Positions 21,268-31,904 of a DNA stretch of 61,590 bases are shown piece after piece (the stretch's first letter is position 1; every line of letters begins with the position of its first letter). A model generated the notes under the pieces. The model made no database searches. It was not told where the DNA came from and saw only the letters and a program-made list of their open reading frames with translations. The stretch lies in assembly GCA_032718475.1 (NCBI GenBank), contig JAUCBJ010005828.1, positions 1-61,590 on the forward strand, in the 5' to 3' direction. The stretch comes from Nemertoderma westbladi (lineage: Eukaryota; Xenacoelomorpha; Nemertodermatida; Nemertodermatidae). Both the position numbers and the translations under genes were made by a program.

Positions 21268-23215
21268 TCTGTTTCTTTAGGAACCAGAGTGGAAGGGTTT
21301 ACTGTGGAAGATCACCCATTGAGATGAACAGGAATTCCTTTAGGAAACAGAGTGGAAGTTTTTACTGTGGAAGATCACCCATGGTGGTGAACAGGCATTC
21401 CCTGGGAAACAGAGTGGAAGTGTTTATTGTGGAAGATCACCCATGGTGGTGAACAGGCATTCCTTTAGGAACCAGATTGGAAGGGTTAACTGTGGAAGAT
21501 CACTCATGGTGGTGAACAGGCATTCCTTTAGGAAACAGAGTGGAAGGGTTCACTGTGGAAGATCACCCATGGTTGTGAACAGGCGTTCCTTTAGGAAACA
21601 GAGTCTAAGGGTTTACTGTGGAGGATCCCCATGGTGGTGAACAAGCATTCCTTTATGAAACAGAGTGGAAGTGTTTACTGTGGAAGATCACCCATGGTGG
21701 TGAACAGGCATTCCCTGGGAAACAGAGTGGAAGGGTTTATTGTGGAAGATCACCCATGGTGGTGAACAGGCATTCCTTTAGGAACCAGATTGGAAGGGTT
21801 TACTGTGGAAGATCACCATGGTGGTGAACAGGCATTCCTTTGAGAAACAGAGTGGAGGGGTTTACTGTGGTAGATCACCCATGGTGGTGAACAGGCGTTC
21901 CTTTAGGAAACAGAGTGTAAGGGTTTACTGTGGAAGATCCCCATGGTGGTGAACAGGCATTCCTTTAGGAAACAGAATGGAAGGGTTAACTGTGGAAGAT
22001 CACTCATGGTGGTGAACAGGCATTCCTTTAGGAAACAGAGTGGAAGGGTTCACTGTGGAAGATCACCCATGGTTGTGAACAGGCGTTCCTTTAGGAAACA
22101 GAGTCTAAGGGTTTACTGTGGAGGATCCCCATGGTGGTGAACAAGCATTCCTTTATGAAACAGAATGGAAGGGTTTACTGTGGAAGATCACCCATGGCGG
22201 TGAACAGGCATTCCTTTAGGAAACAGAGTGGAAGTGTTTCCTGTGGAAGATCACCCATGGTGGTGAACAGGCATTCCCTGGGAAACAGAGAGGAAGGGTT
22301 TATTGTGGAAGATCACCCATGGTGGTGAACAGGCATTCCTTTAGGAACCAGATTGGAAGGGTTTACTGTGGAAGATCACCATGGTGGTGAACAGGCATTC
22401 CTTTGAGAAACAGAGTGGAGGGGTTTACTGTGGTAGATCACCCATGGTGGTGAACAGGCGTTCCTTTAGGAAACAGAGTGTAAGGGTTTACTGTGGAAGA
22501 TCCCCATGGTGGTGAACAGGCATTCCTTTAGGAAACAGAATGGAAGGGTTAACTGTGGAAGATCACTCATGGTGGTGAACAGGCATTCCTTTAGGAAACA
22601 GAGTGGAAGGGTTCACTGTGGAAGATCACCCATGGTTGTGAACAGGCGTTCCTTTAGGAAACAGAGTCTAAGGGTTTACTGTGGAGGATCCCCATGGTGG
22701 TGAACAAGCATTCCTTTATGAAACAGAATGGAAGGGTTTACTGTGGAAGATCACCCATGGTGGTGAACAGGCATTCCTTTAGGAAACAGAGTGGAAGGGT
22801 TTACTGTGGAAGATCACCCATGGTGGTGAACAGGCATTCCTTTAGGTAACAGAGTGGAAGGGTTTATTGTGGAAGATCACCCATGGTGGTGAACAGGCAT
22901 TCCTTTAGGAAACAGAGTGTAAGGGTTTACTGTGGAAGATCCCCATGGTGGTGAACAGGCATTCCTTTAGGAAACAGAATGGAAGGGTTTACTGTGGAAG
23001 ATCACCCATGGTGGTGAACAGGCATTCCTTTAGGAAACAGAGTGGAAGGGTTTACTGTGGAAGATCACCCATGGTGGTGAACAGGCATTCCTTTAGGAAA
23101 CAGAGTGGAAGGGTTTACTGTGGAAGATCACCCATGGTTGTAAACAGGCATTCCTTTAGGTAACAGAGTGGAAGGGTTTACTGTGGAAGATCACCCATGG
23201 AGACGAGCAGGCATT
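21268..23215. repeat. 63-bp minisatellite, array 1 (about 31 copies)
   Basis: Tandem units of about 63 bp, each built from GGAAACAGAGTGGAAGGGTT, TACTGTGGAAGATCACCC and ATGGTGGTGAACAGGCATTC. Many units carry 1-bp indels (CACCCATGG, CACCATGG, CCCCATGG) or lack a few bases (CCCTGGG for CCTTTAGG), so no reading frame runs across the array. A higher-order repeat is visible: the diagnostic variant GAGGATCCCC occurs at 21621, 22121 and 22684, spaced 500 and 563 bp (about eight and nine units). The same unit forms array 2 at 28.5-29.8 kb. Confidence 0.95.
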
Positions 23216-23220
23216 CCGTG

Positions 23221-25700
23221 GCTTTAATGAACAGGAGATTCTCCCAATTTGAATATGTAATTTAAACTGGATTAGTTTTGACAAAGTCAATACTAATCAG
23301 AGTGAATAGAAAGAAAGCGATACATTTTTTATACATGTTGTTTTTTCCAGTCTGTTTCCTAATAAGTTTCAAACAAAAGATCATATCACTGGTTGTTAGA
23401 CAAACAGCGTCTACCGCTTCTTCATCCCCCTTTAATATACGTTCCCCCGTGAGTTGTGATATATTTTTCGCAGATTACTTTCATAATATTAGATGAGAAT
23501 ACTACAACACAGTAATATATTCAAATTTATTCCCGTAAATATTATTGTCTCATTATTTCGGTGGCCATATCGCCAACTATAGTCGACATTCAGAATGTAT
23601 CGTGCCAAGCATTACTAACCACCAGCTCTTAGGAAGAAAATGACATTCTTCCCCTCCTTTTTTTATATTTCTTAAAGTGAAGTGAAATTTCTGGCCTGCG
23701 CTAATCTCTTCACTTCGAATAGCAACAGGCCTTCTAAGCTCAGGTATATATACAATTAACAAAGCCCATCGTCTTACATAATATTCAAGACGTACTGTAA
23801 TTAAATGTAATTATTTATTACTGTAGGCCTAATATATACTGTAATATCGGAAATTACGATTTGGAATATTTCAGCATCTAAAATGTACTATCAGGTGAAG
23901 ATCGCACTTTCTAAACTATTCCTGTGTAAGTTTATTACCATAATGTCGCGCATAACATCATAATAATTATAATTAAACTGGGTGAGCGGAAATCGTAATC
24001 TGTTCCCGCCTTGCAGACCAATAATGGTGTGGTGCGTTCTTAGCACAACGATCATTCTGGAAATTGTCCAGTACATTTACAATTTTGTCCATTACAATAC
24101 ATAATGAGAGTTTGATTGACAATGCGCGGACAGTATCTCTGCAGCCTCCCAGTCAGTCGCTTCAAGGCGGATCGCTTCAAGGCGGCTCGCTTCCGTCTAT
24201 CCAACCCCCACCAGCATCTCTGGTAAAAATAAACTTAATTTAGCTGATTACTATGTCCCCCCAACAACAGGTCTCCAAGTCGATATGCCGTTAATAAATA
24301 TAGCCATACCAGTCCAATTACTTATCTTATTCACTCATTATAACTGGGTGTCAATCATTTCCTGAATTAATTCTTCCTTGAAACATTTAAATTATTGCGT
24401 TTGGCTGAGTAGGGGAGCAGTTCCTGTGAACAAATATTGGGCCCTGCCCATTTGCTTACATTGTACCTATTAATTATTCTACATCACAGATGGTCGAAAG
24501 TTTCTTTCCTCGGCGACAGGTCGGTGTTCGGTGAAACACGAACCTCTGCATTACTACCGCCTCGCATCACGCATCCGGCTAAATCAACGGCTATGGAAGC
24601 CCGACGAGGTTGGAAAGATATCGATGATCCACAATACAGGTTATTGTTTCCGTGGTGGGAACAAACCTAAAATATTCACACGGAGTGCTGAAGCTGTGCG
24701 TACATGTGTTCCTGGTGGCGACAGAAACAAGTGAGTAGACGTATGTCTGCACCAGCCCACTCGGGATACACTTCACAAAAATATCGTAGGAATTTCTCAT
24801 ATTGGCGACGCTAATACGCCAATGTAATAAGGAATTATCGATCAATAAAATGCTGATGGACAATATTGCAATCGATAAACGCAATTTCAGACATCCAGAA
24901 TCTAGTCGCTGCAATCATGTTTGAATATCTTTAAATCTCTCCCAGTTTAAATAATAATATAGATGAAACTAAATGAGAATTTTTAAGTAGATTAATGTTT
25001 GTTAATGAAGGATGATTTATGAATTTACAGTTCCGAATCCTTCGGAGGGTAGAACTTCGGCCCCACCGTTGAACGAAGTTTCGGATGAATGATTCATCAT
25101 ATCCATAGACATACAGTGCAGGGGATGTTGAGACTCACAGATTCTAATTCATTTGTCTATTGTAATCTTTCAAATTGAGAAACAGTGATTATATTATCAA
25201 TGCACCACATAAAGAGCTACTGCAGCTACTCCTGGAGTGAGTTAAGTCCTCAGATGCACCTCACGGTCACAGCGGTGCGGTTTTTTATTGCATAACCCAC
25301 ATTGAAACCGATGTCACCGATTTCACGCAGGACTGTAACCAAAAACATAATGTGATTGACCTGTGATGTGATCGTAGCGCTTTTACCTCTGTCACCTCAC
25401 AACCACCCCTCTCCTCCTTACTGCCAGGGGGTTGTGCGTGCAATGCGATATTGATTTACCGGAATCTACATATATTCAGCATGACTTGAGCAAAGATTAC
25501 AAAAAGTCGAAAAGGAAAGGGAACAGGCTACAGTCGTAACGGAGATCAAAACCTACTTAAGTTATGGAGGCTACACTAACTGTGATGCCTTCCGTGCCCG
25601 GTACATTTAGTTATTTGACATAAATAACATTGTTTGGTTAATTTTGGGTGCGGATTCTTTATCCCACTTCCCTCGTTCAGTGCATTATTTAGTCTTGGGA
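23221..25700. other. Spacer, no gene recognised
   Basis: About 2.5 kb without a convincing gene. Short frames (for example around 24437-24734) overlap on both strands and show no domain. A small direct repeat (GCTTCAAGGCGG twice) lies near 24158-24182. A candidate exon could be hidden here, but nothing in the sequence singles one out. Confidence 0.4.
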
Positions 25701-25714
25701 TCTCACATTTGTTT

Positions 25715-26115
25715 CTGGATATCCCAGCCCAGCACCTAGCTGATCTAGACTTTGCTGACGACTTAGGAGTACTCACAGAATCTCAAGAAGGATCCCATCT
25801 GCTCGTGAGCTCACTAGCAAAGGCTACTTCTAGTGTTGGTCTATTTGTTAACTCTAGGAACACGAACATTTTTACAGTTAACCTTGACAGTCCTCTGGAA
25901 ATGTCTGATCGCACGGGAAAAAGCTCTGTGATAGCGTATGTGGATGACTTCTGTTAAATGGGATCATGGATCCGGAAATGATGTGGATCCGGAATATTAT
26001 TTAGAGCAGCTGTAGAACCAGTACTACAATGCGAGTCCATGCTGGGCTCTAGCTGCTGAGGACACCAAAACTCTGCCTGTTAATTATACAAGAATGTCGG
26101 GTTCACTGTCTCAAG
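25715..26115 (+). pseudogene. RTE-clade RT fragment, same family as 18.2-20.8 kb
   Basis: The plus-strand frame reads AQHLADLDFADDLGVLTESQ and then ATSSVGLFVNSRNT. These align with the catalytic region of the 880-codon copy (DLDFADDLGVLSES, then AASSVGLFINSRKT). A stop follows YVDDFC near 25957. The continuation is still recognisable but scrambled and deleted (GSWIRK, then AEDTK). It is a dead internal fragment in the opposite orientation to the main copy. Confidence 0.85.
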
Positions 26116-28170
26116 TTTATGAGGCGCCGTTTCGGCCGATTTTACAACATTATGTTAATTATGTATGTATTGTAATGTGGCTGTTAATTATGTATTGTAG
26201 CGTGGCAGTTACTTGTGTATTGTAGCGTGGCAGTTACTTGCCTATTTTAGTTTGAAGGTTAATTATCGCTTTTTTTATATCGAAATTGCCTTTTCATAAA
26301 GGTAGATACTGTAGGTAGTTGTGGTAGGAAAGAGGACCATCAGAAAGAAAGTAATTCGTTGTGATTTAGGGAACCCCGTCAACGGATAATTCATAAGCAA
26401 AACAAACGCAAGCTTTTCAGCCTTTTCCTATATTTGTAAATAATTATTAATAAGAAAATGAAAAGGAAAGCGGCTGCTTTGTATTACCTATCTATTGTTC
26501 CAGTGATTAACCTCTGGTAGCTTCATTTATCCCTAATCATCATCGCCTCACGCACAATTTGGATTTATTGCATTAATGAAGTCGTTTGTTGGCGGCCTGC
26601 ACTTGACTGAAATAATTGGTCAATTTTGTAGCATAAATCAATGAAGTGTAGACTAACTACATATAAATAGAAACCTTTTAACCTAAAAGTTAATTGATCC
26701 TGATCTACATAGTATTTGATAACGATTAGCATAGAAAAACCACATCTTATTATTTTAACAGCTACCCAACCAGCCATTTTTTAAAAATAAAGTAGATGGT
26801 TTTATTATTTTTATATGAAATTCCTACACTTACAAGAAACACCTACAGGATTACATAATGTAGAATTCTTTATTTAGGTTTAGTTTAATAACTTATTGTA
26901 TTGTGTTGTATTATGCTATAACCATAATAGTAGGTCATGATTATTGATTATGCCAAGTTTAAACAACTTGGCCAAAATAAAAGGCACGCGAATCTCGGTA
27001 ACCCACCAAATCCGTCTCTCCGTCGCTGTAATAATATCAGGACGTAATACAGTACAGGCCACCAGAAAACGCAGATTTGTACAATTGTGAACACATTTTA
27101 TCAAATGTGTACCAGTGTAATGTAATGTTGTCGAACGGGACAATTGAACATAATTGAATTGGCAACATCCAAAATTTTTTCGCCAAAGGATACAATTGAA
27201 TACTTTTGAAACGCTTAGTAATCTGGAAACTCTCTGTAGTTTGCCGCGAACTGTCACTCACTGCAGCTGGAAATTTGATATATTTATATTATATATGATA
27301 TATTTATATTTATAGTGTGTGGTTAATTAGTGTCTAGTAGGCAGGCCTATAGTTAGTGATATTAAGGCATCTTCTGGTGTTTCTCTGTGCCTTCTCGGTG
27401 TCAGACTAATGGCGCGACATCTCCCTGCACTAAATTAATTATTCAATGGTCTAGGCTCCTCCATCCACATACCCATCCACTCCCATACACTCCATCAACC
27501 TCCATGTGGACTTGTATGTAGTTCTCTCTTTACCAATACAGGTCTCTACCAATTGTCGGTCCCAGCAAGTTAGCCTACTGCTGTGTGATCTAGAAGATAA
27601 CTCGCCATAACCTGCAAATCAGATGACTTGAACAAATGTGTTCACATGTGATCACATTGGATGAAATCTGCTTTTTCTGGTGGCCTGTACTACTGTATAT
27701 GAAATTTTCTCGAATGAGAAGCTGTACGTTATGTTGTGACGTCGTTGCATGAAATTTTGCGCCTCTTTTGTAATTTAATAAAAAAAATATTAAACAAACT
27801 TCAAGGCTGGACTTACAGATTCCAGATTGGCAGTGTAGATCTGGTAGATATGCCGTATCTCTCCTAGCCGGGATCCCGTGGACGAACTGTATGTAATTCC
27901 AATTCCTCGATAATACATTGCAGTTGGGTTCGTATTGTAGTTACAGTAGCTACTGTACGAGTTGCCAGCGGGTACATCGATAAAATGAAAATAATTGACT
28001 TACTTTGTCGCGCTCACCCCCCCCCCCCCCCCCCTCCTTCCACCACCACCCTCATAACACCCAACTATTTACTGTAGATAAGACTGCATCCAACCCCTCC
28101 CTATATTGAATATCTATATTATATTGCTAAATATCTATATTGGTTATATAAGAAAATAAGAGTATACTAT
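26116..28170. other. Spacer with a C19 run
   Basis: No gene recognised over about 2 kb. Contents noted: a short imperfect tandem (TGTATTGTAGCGTGGCAGTT twice, about 26194-26236), TATATTTATA repeats near 27285-27312, and a run of 19 C at 28017-28035 followed by CCACCACCACC. Confidence 0.4.
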
Positions 28171-28177
28171 ACTAGAA

Positions 28178-28259
28178 AGGTACCGGCACCGGCACCGGTA
28201 CGGTACCGGCACGGTACCGGCACCGGTACGGTACCGGCACGGTACCGGCACCGGTACCT
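28178..28259. repeat. GC-rich palindromic minisatellite (GGTACC/ACCGGT)
   Basis: About 80 bp made only of GGTACCGGCACCGGTACGGT-type words: roughly three copies of a 28-bp unit in which GGTACC and ACCGGT, both self-complementary, alternate. It is sharply GC-rich in an AT-rich neighbourhood and can fold on itself or slip in many registers. It is not coding. Confidence 0.9.
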
Positions 28260-28515
28260 CGGTAATGCTCCCACGGCAATCAATGTATATATATCGCGGC
28301 CATCGGGAATAAATTATTATTATTTCCATAATTATTACACTTTCACTTCTTTATTTTTCACTTTGTAAAATCTCTATGTTGCTTCAATAAGCAATCATGA
28401 GGCCATCATGGTTCAATCCCGAGATGGGGCAGCACAGTTTGGTCAAGGAGCTCATAATACTGCAGCCTAACCCAATCCAGGCGTTCATCCTTAACTTTCC
28501 GGTAAATGAAACAAA

Positions 28516-29826
28516 GGTAATTTGGGAAACAGAATCAGTGTGGAAGGGTTTACTGTGGAAGATCACTCATGGTGGTGATCAGGCATTCCTTTAGGAAACA
28601 GAGTGGACGGGTTTACTGTGGAAGATCACCCATGGTGGTGAACAGGCATTCCATTAGGAAACAGAGTGTAAGGGTTTACTGTGGAAGATCACCCATGGTG
28701 GTGAACAGCATTCCTTTTGGAAACAGAGTGTAAGGGTTTACTGTGGAAGATCACCCATGGTGGTGAACAGCATTCCTTTAGGAATCAGAGTGGACGGGTT
28801 TACTGTGGAAGATCACCCATGGTGGTGAACAGGCATTCCATTAGGAAACAGAGTGTAAGGGTTTACTGTGGAAGATCACCCATGGTGGTGAACAGGCATT
28901 CCTTTAGGAAACAGAGTGGAAGGGTTTACTGTGGAAGATCACCCATGGTGGTGAACAGGCATTCCATTAGGAAACAGAGTGTAAGGGTTTACTGTGGAAG
29001 ATCACCCATGGTGGTGAACAGGCATTCCATTAGTAAACAGAGTGTAAGGGTTTACTGTGGAAGATCACCCATGGTGGTGAACAGGCATTCGATTAGGAAA
29101 CAGAGTGTAAGGGTTTACTTGGAAGATCACCCATGGTGGTGAACAGCATTCCTTTAGGAAACAGAGTGGACGGGTTTACTGTGGAAGATCACCCATGGTG
29201 GTGAACAGGCATTCCTTTATGAAACTGAGTGGCAGGGTTTACTATGGAAGATCACCCATGGTGGTGAAGAGACAATCCTTTAGGAAACAGAGTGGAAGTT
29301 TTTACTGTGGAAGATCACCCATGGTGGTGAACAGGCAGTCCTTTATCAAACAGAGTGGAAGGGTTTACTGTGGAAGATCACCCATGGTGGTGAACATGCA
29401 TTCCTTTAGGAAACAGAGTGGAAGGGTTTACTGTGGAAGATCACCCATGGTGGTGAACAGGCATTCCTTTAGGAAACATAGTGGAAGGGTTTACTGTGGA
29501 AGATTACCCATGGTGGTGAACAGGCATTCCTTTAGGAAACTGATTGCACAGGTTTACTGTGGAAGATCACCCATGGTGATGAACAGACATTCATTTAGGA
29601 AACAGATTGGAAGGGTTTATTGTGGAAGATCACCCATGGTGGTGAACAGACATTCCTTTAGGAAACAGAGTGCACAGGTTTACTGTGGAAGATCACCCAT
29701 GGTGATGAACAGACATTCATTTAGGAAACAGATTGGAAGGGTTTACTGTGGAAGATCACCCATGGTGGTGAACAGACATTCCTTTAGGAAGCAGAGTGGA
29801 AGGGCTTACTGTGGCAGATTAAGAAG
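28516..29826. repeat. 63-bp minisatellite, array 2 (about 21 copies)
   Basis: Same unit as the 21.3-23.2 kb array, same orientation, 5.3 kb away. Units here are more regular, so one frame stays open for up to 216 codons (29195-29845) and would give a 21-residue repeat containing VVNRHSFRKQSGRVYCGR. That openness follows from the unit length being a multiple of three and carries no sign of selection. Local variants such as CATTCCATTAGG and TTGCACAGG are clustered, which shows recent local duplication. The left junction starts inside non-repeat DNA at GGGAAACAGAATCAG. Confidence 0.95.
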
Positions 29827-29829
29827 ATT

Positions 29830-31230
29830 AAGAATATGTTGTTAGATCTTTACATGTTAAGCTCAATATCCTATCCATTCATCCAATTAAATTTGTCTTC
29901 AATAATAAAGTATTGATAGAGTGTACCAGCCAGGCATCATGGCACTGGCAATGTAATTCAACCTGAATTAAGAACCAATCAGAGATCAGCAGTTGTGATA
30001 TGGAACTCAGTGCTGAGACCGTATGGGGTTTGGGAATATATACCACTTACAAACCCCAGGCGATGTCAGCACTTATTAAATGGATAGATACAATAAAAAT
30101 AAAGAAGTACTTTGGGGGATATGTGGGCAATGCGCAATGGGCGTGCCTTGCATACTGAAACACGAATTGGAGGTAGATCAGCAGGAAATATAAATGTTAA
30201 GGGTAAGCTATAAGGGTTTTTTATAATAAATTTATTTACTTTTCGGTTTTCATATTGTTCTTAAATTCTATTTAAATTTTTATTAATTACCATGAGAACA
30301 CAGGTATAATATATATCAGGATTGATTTTCTATATAGCCTACATTTTTGACACTTTGCGACAGGGTCATTGTTAGATCGTATGGTGTGGTGGAATTTCGC
30401 CAGAACATTTACACTAAAGCAAAAATCGGTTGGAAATGCAGAATAGACGCATTGAGAGCGTCTAGATTGAGAGCGTCATTGAGAGCGCGCCAGGTTTGCT
30501 AGTTGTGTCCGAGTAACCGAGTGTCAAGATTTAAATTGATTGAACTATTAGCCCTTGGGTGCGTATTGAGGCCGCAGTAAGGCAAGGTGCATCCTCTAGT
30601 TTATTTCTCTTTACGTTATATATTGATGCATTGGTAACAATGTTTAACGAACTATGTTCTACTAATGATTACCTTAGCGCACTTCACGCCAGGACGATAC
30701 TGCGATGTCCGCATCATCACGTGAAAAATGTCAGCATAAATTAGAAATCTTGTTACAATAACGGTAGGTGTCCCAATTACCTAAATCAAAAATTCAACAG
30801 AGTGCGTGATACACACATACTCTTACAGTACCTTGGAAATAAGCTACAAAGTTTTATGGGTAATCCTATATGTTATGTTGGACAATACCTATATACATTG
30901 TTTGGTGTATTTGTTATTGTTTTTTTTATTTACATACCGGTAATATATAAATAAATCTATCTATATAGGAAAAAAATAATTATTATTCCTTAAACTTCTG
31001 TTGCAATCGGTAACAAAGAAATTTTTTGAAATGAAATATTATACTTTATTGCTTTGCTGCTTTACTGCCTGGGGTATGCATTACAAGTACGTGTAAACTT
31101 TTTTGCCCTTGTTTGTATGCTCAGCTCAATACATACATATGTACACTTCATATTTCTTCAATGATTATCTAATTTAACTGCTACATGTTTTTTGGAAATA
31201 ATTCACGTAGAGCATTACTTGGAAAATGTT
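29830..31230. other. Spacer with one RT scrap
   Basis: Mostly non-coding. At 30559-30680 the plus strand reads AAVRQGASSSLFLFTLYIDALV, which resembles the (G)VRQG...SP-LFN-YID palm motif of some LINE reverse transcriptases. Nothing else of an RT is preserved around it. The remainder is AT-rich with no features. Confidence 0.4.
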
Positions 31231-31234
31231 TTGC

Positions 31235-31240
31235 TTTATT
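31235..31240 (-). promoter_or_regulatory. Candidate polyadenylation signal AATAAA of the receptor gene
   Basis: AATAAA on the minus strand about 155 nt after the stop codon of the terminal receptor exon. Position and strand suit a short 3' UTR. In AT-rich DNA such hexamers are common, so this is only a candidate. Confidence 0.35.
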
Positions 31241-31395
31241 TTTTTAAATTATAAAAGATGATTTGAAGATGACTTACTAATTCGGTTAGCTACTGTACAG
31301 GCCTACATCACACATTATGAATATTGTCTGTAGGCGTACAGAATAATTGTTATACGACAAACAAAACTTGAAACAATTTAAAAGGAAATATATTG

Positions 31396-31617
31396 TTATG
31401 TCGCGAATGTGTGTCTGTCTTTTAATCGAACAGCTTGAGATTTTCCCGCCCGTTTCTTCTTCTTACACATAAAGTACGGACACATTGAGTACAGAGCATC
31501 TAGGAACTTGTCATTACATAATGGGTACAGAATCGGGTTGAAACTCGAGTTGAGATATCCAAACCAGATACATACGTTAAACGTTGTCTTGGAAACACAA
31601 TCGTGACATACAGAAAC
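31396..31617 (-). CDS. HRH1-like: Histamine H1-like receptor, terminal exon (TM7 and C-tail)
   Basis: The last exon of an aminergic GPCR. The acceptor is TTTTCAG at 31618-31624 and the exon opens in phase 0. It encodes 73 residues to a TAA at 31396-31398. It starts in extracellular loop 3 with CHDC (residues 4-7), the CxxC spacing known from the H1 loop-3 disulfide. It continues through TM7 with IWFGYLNSSFNPILYPLCN (17-35). Ile17, Trp18, Gly20 and Tyr21 match H1 positions 7.39, 7.40, 7.42 and 7.43, and NPILY is the NPxxY switch. Helix 8 (DKFLDALYSM) and a Cys-flanked basic tail (CKKKKR) follow, with possible palmitoylation cysteines. The phase matches the donor at the end of the exon at 50464, 18.8 kb upstream. 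The C-tail is short, as in H1 and muscarinic receptors. A muscarinic receptor is the next best match but would have NPxCYALCN, not NPxxYPLCN. Confidence 0.88.
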   Translation of the reverse strand, partial: VSVCHDCVSKTTFNVCIWFGYLNSSFNPILYPLCNDKFLDALYSMCPYFMCKKKKRAGKSQAVRLKDRHTFAT

Positions 31618-31779
31618 CTGAAAATAAATAAAAGAATAATTACTATATATACATTACTGTACCGGAATAATAGTAGATACTCAATTCTTTCGTACTTATG
31701 CGGTGTTTCATGACGATTACCAATACAAGTATAACAATAAATATAATAATGAAATTTAAAAAGGAATCTGTATTAACTG

Positions 31780-31880
31780 TGCTATTTTCTGTGCTATTGA
31801 CTTTATTGTTCTGGTTAGAGTAACCCCGTCACTGAATCCTGCACCTTTCGATTCTTAAATAACGATTTAACTTAAATATA
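31780..31880 (+). mobile_element. Decayed MITE remnant at the left edge of the 42-bp array
   Basis: The stretch containing TTTATTGTTCTGGTTAGAGT, CACTGAATCCTG and CACCTTTCGATTCTTAAA follows, in order, the right half of the MITE at 58788-59030 (TTTATTGTTTTGGTTAAAAT, CACTGTAACCTG, CTCCTTTCCCTAAATT). Similarity is partial and the terminal repeat is not recognisable, so this is a remnant. Confidence 0.5.
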
Positions 31881-31904
31881 CGAACGTTGTTGATTTACAA
31901 AGAT

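Noticed and set aside
21268-23215. CRISPR-like array
   Set aside because: Units are contiguous with no unique spacers, and the DNA is clearly eukaryotic with spliced genes and LINEs.
28144-28329. Small minus-strand frame with PVPVP repeats
   Set aside because: It is a reading of the GGTACC/ACCGGT simple repeat, with no coding support.
21268-29845. Repetitive frames with VVNRHSFRKQSGRVYCGR units as candidate proteins
   Set aside because: In array 1 frame breaks occur at many units, and in array 2 openness follows from the 63-bp length. No flanking coding sequence or start context was seen.
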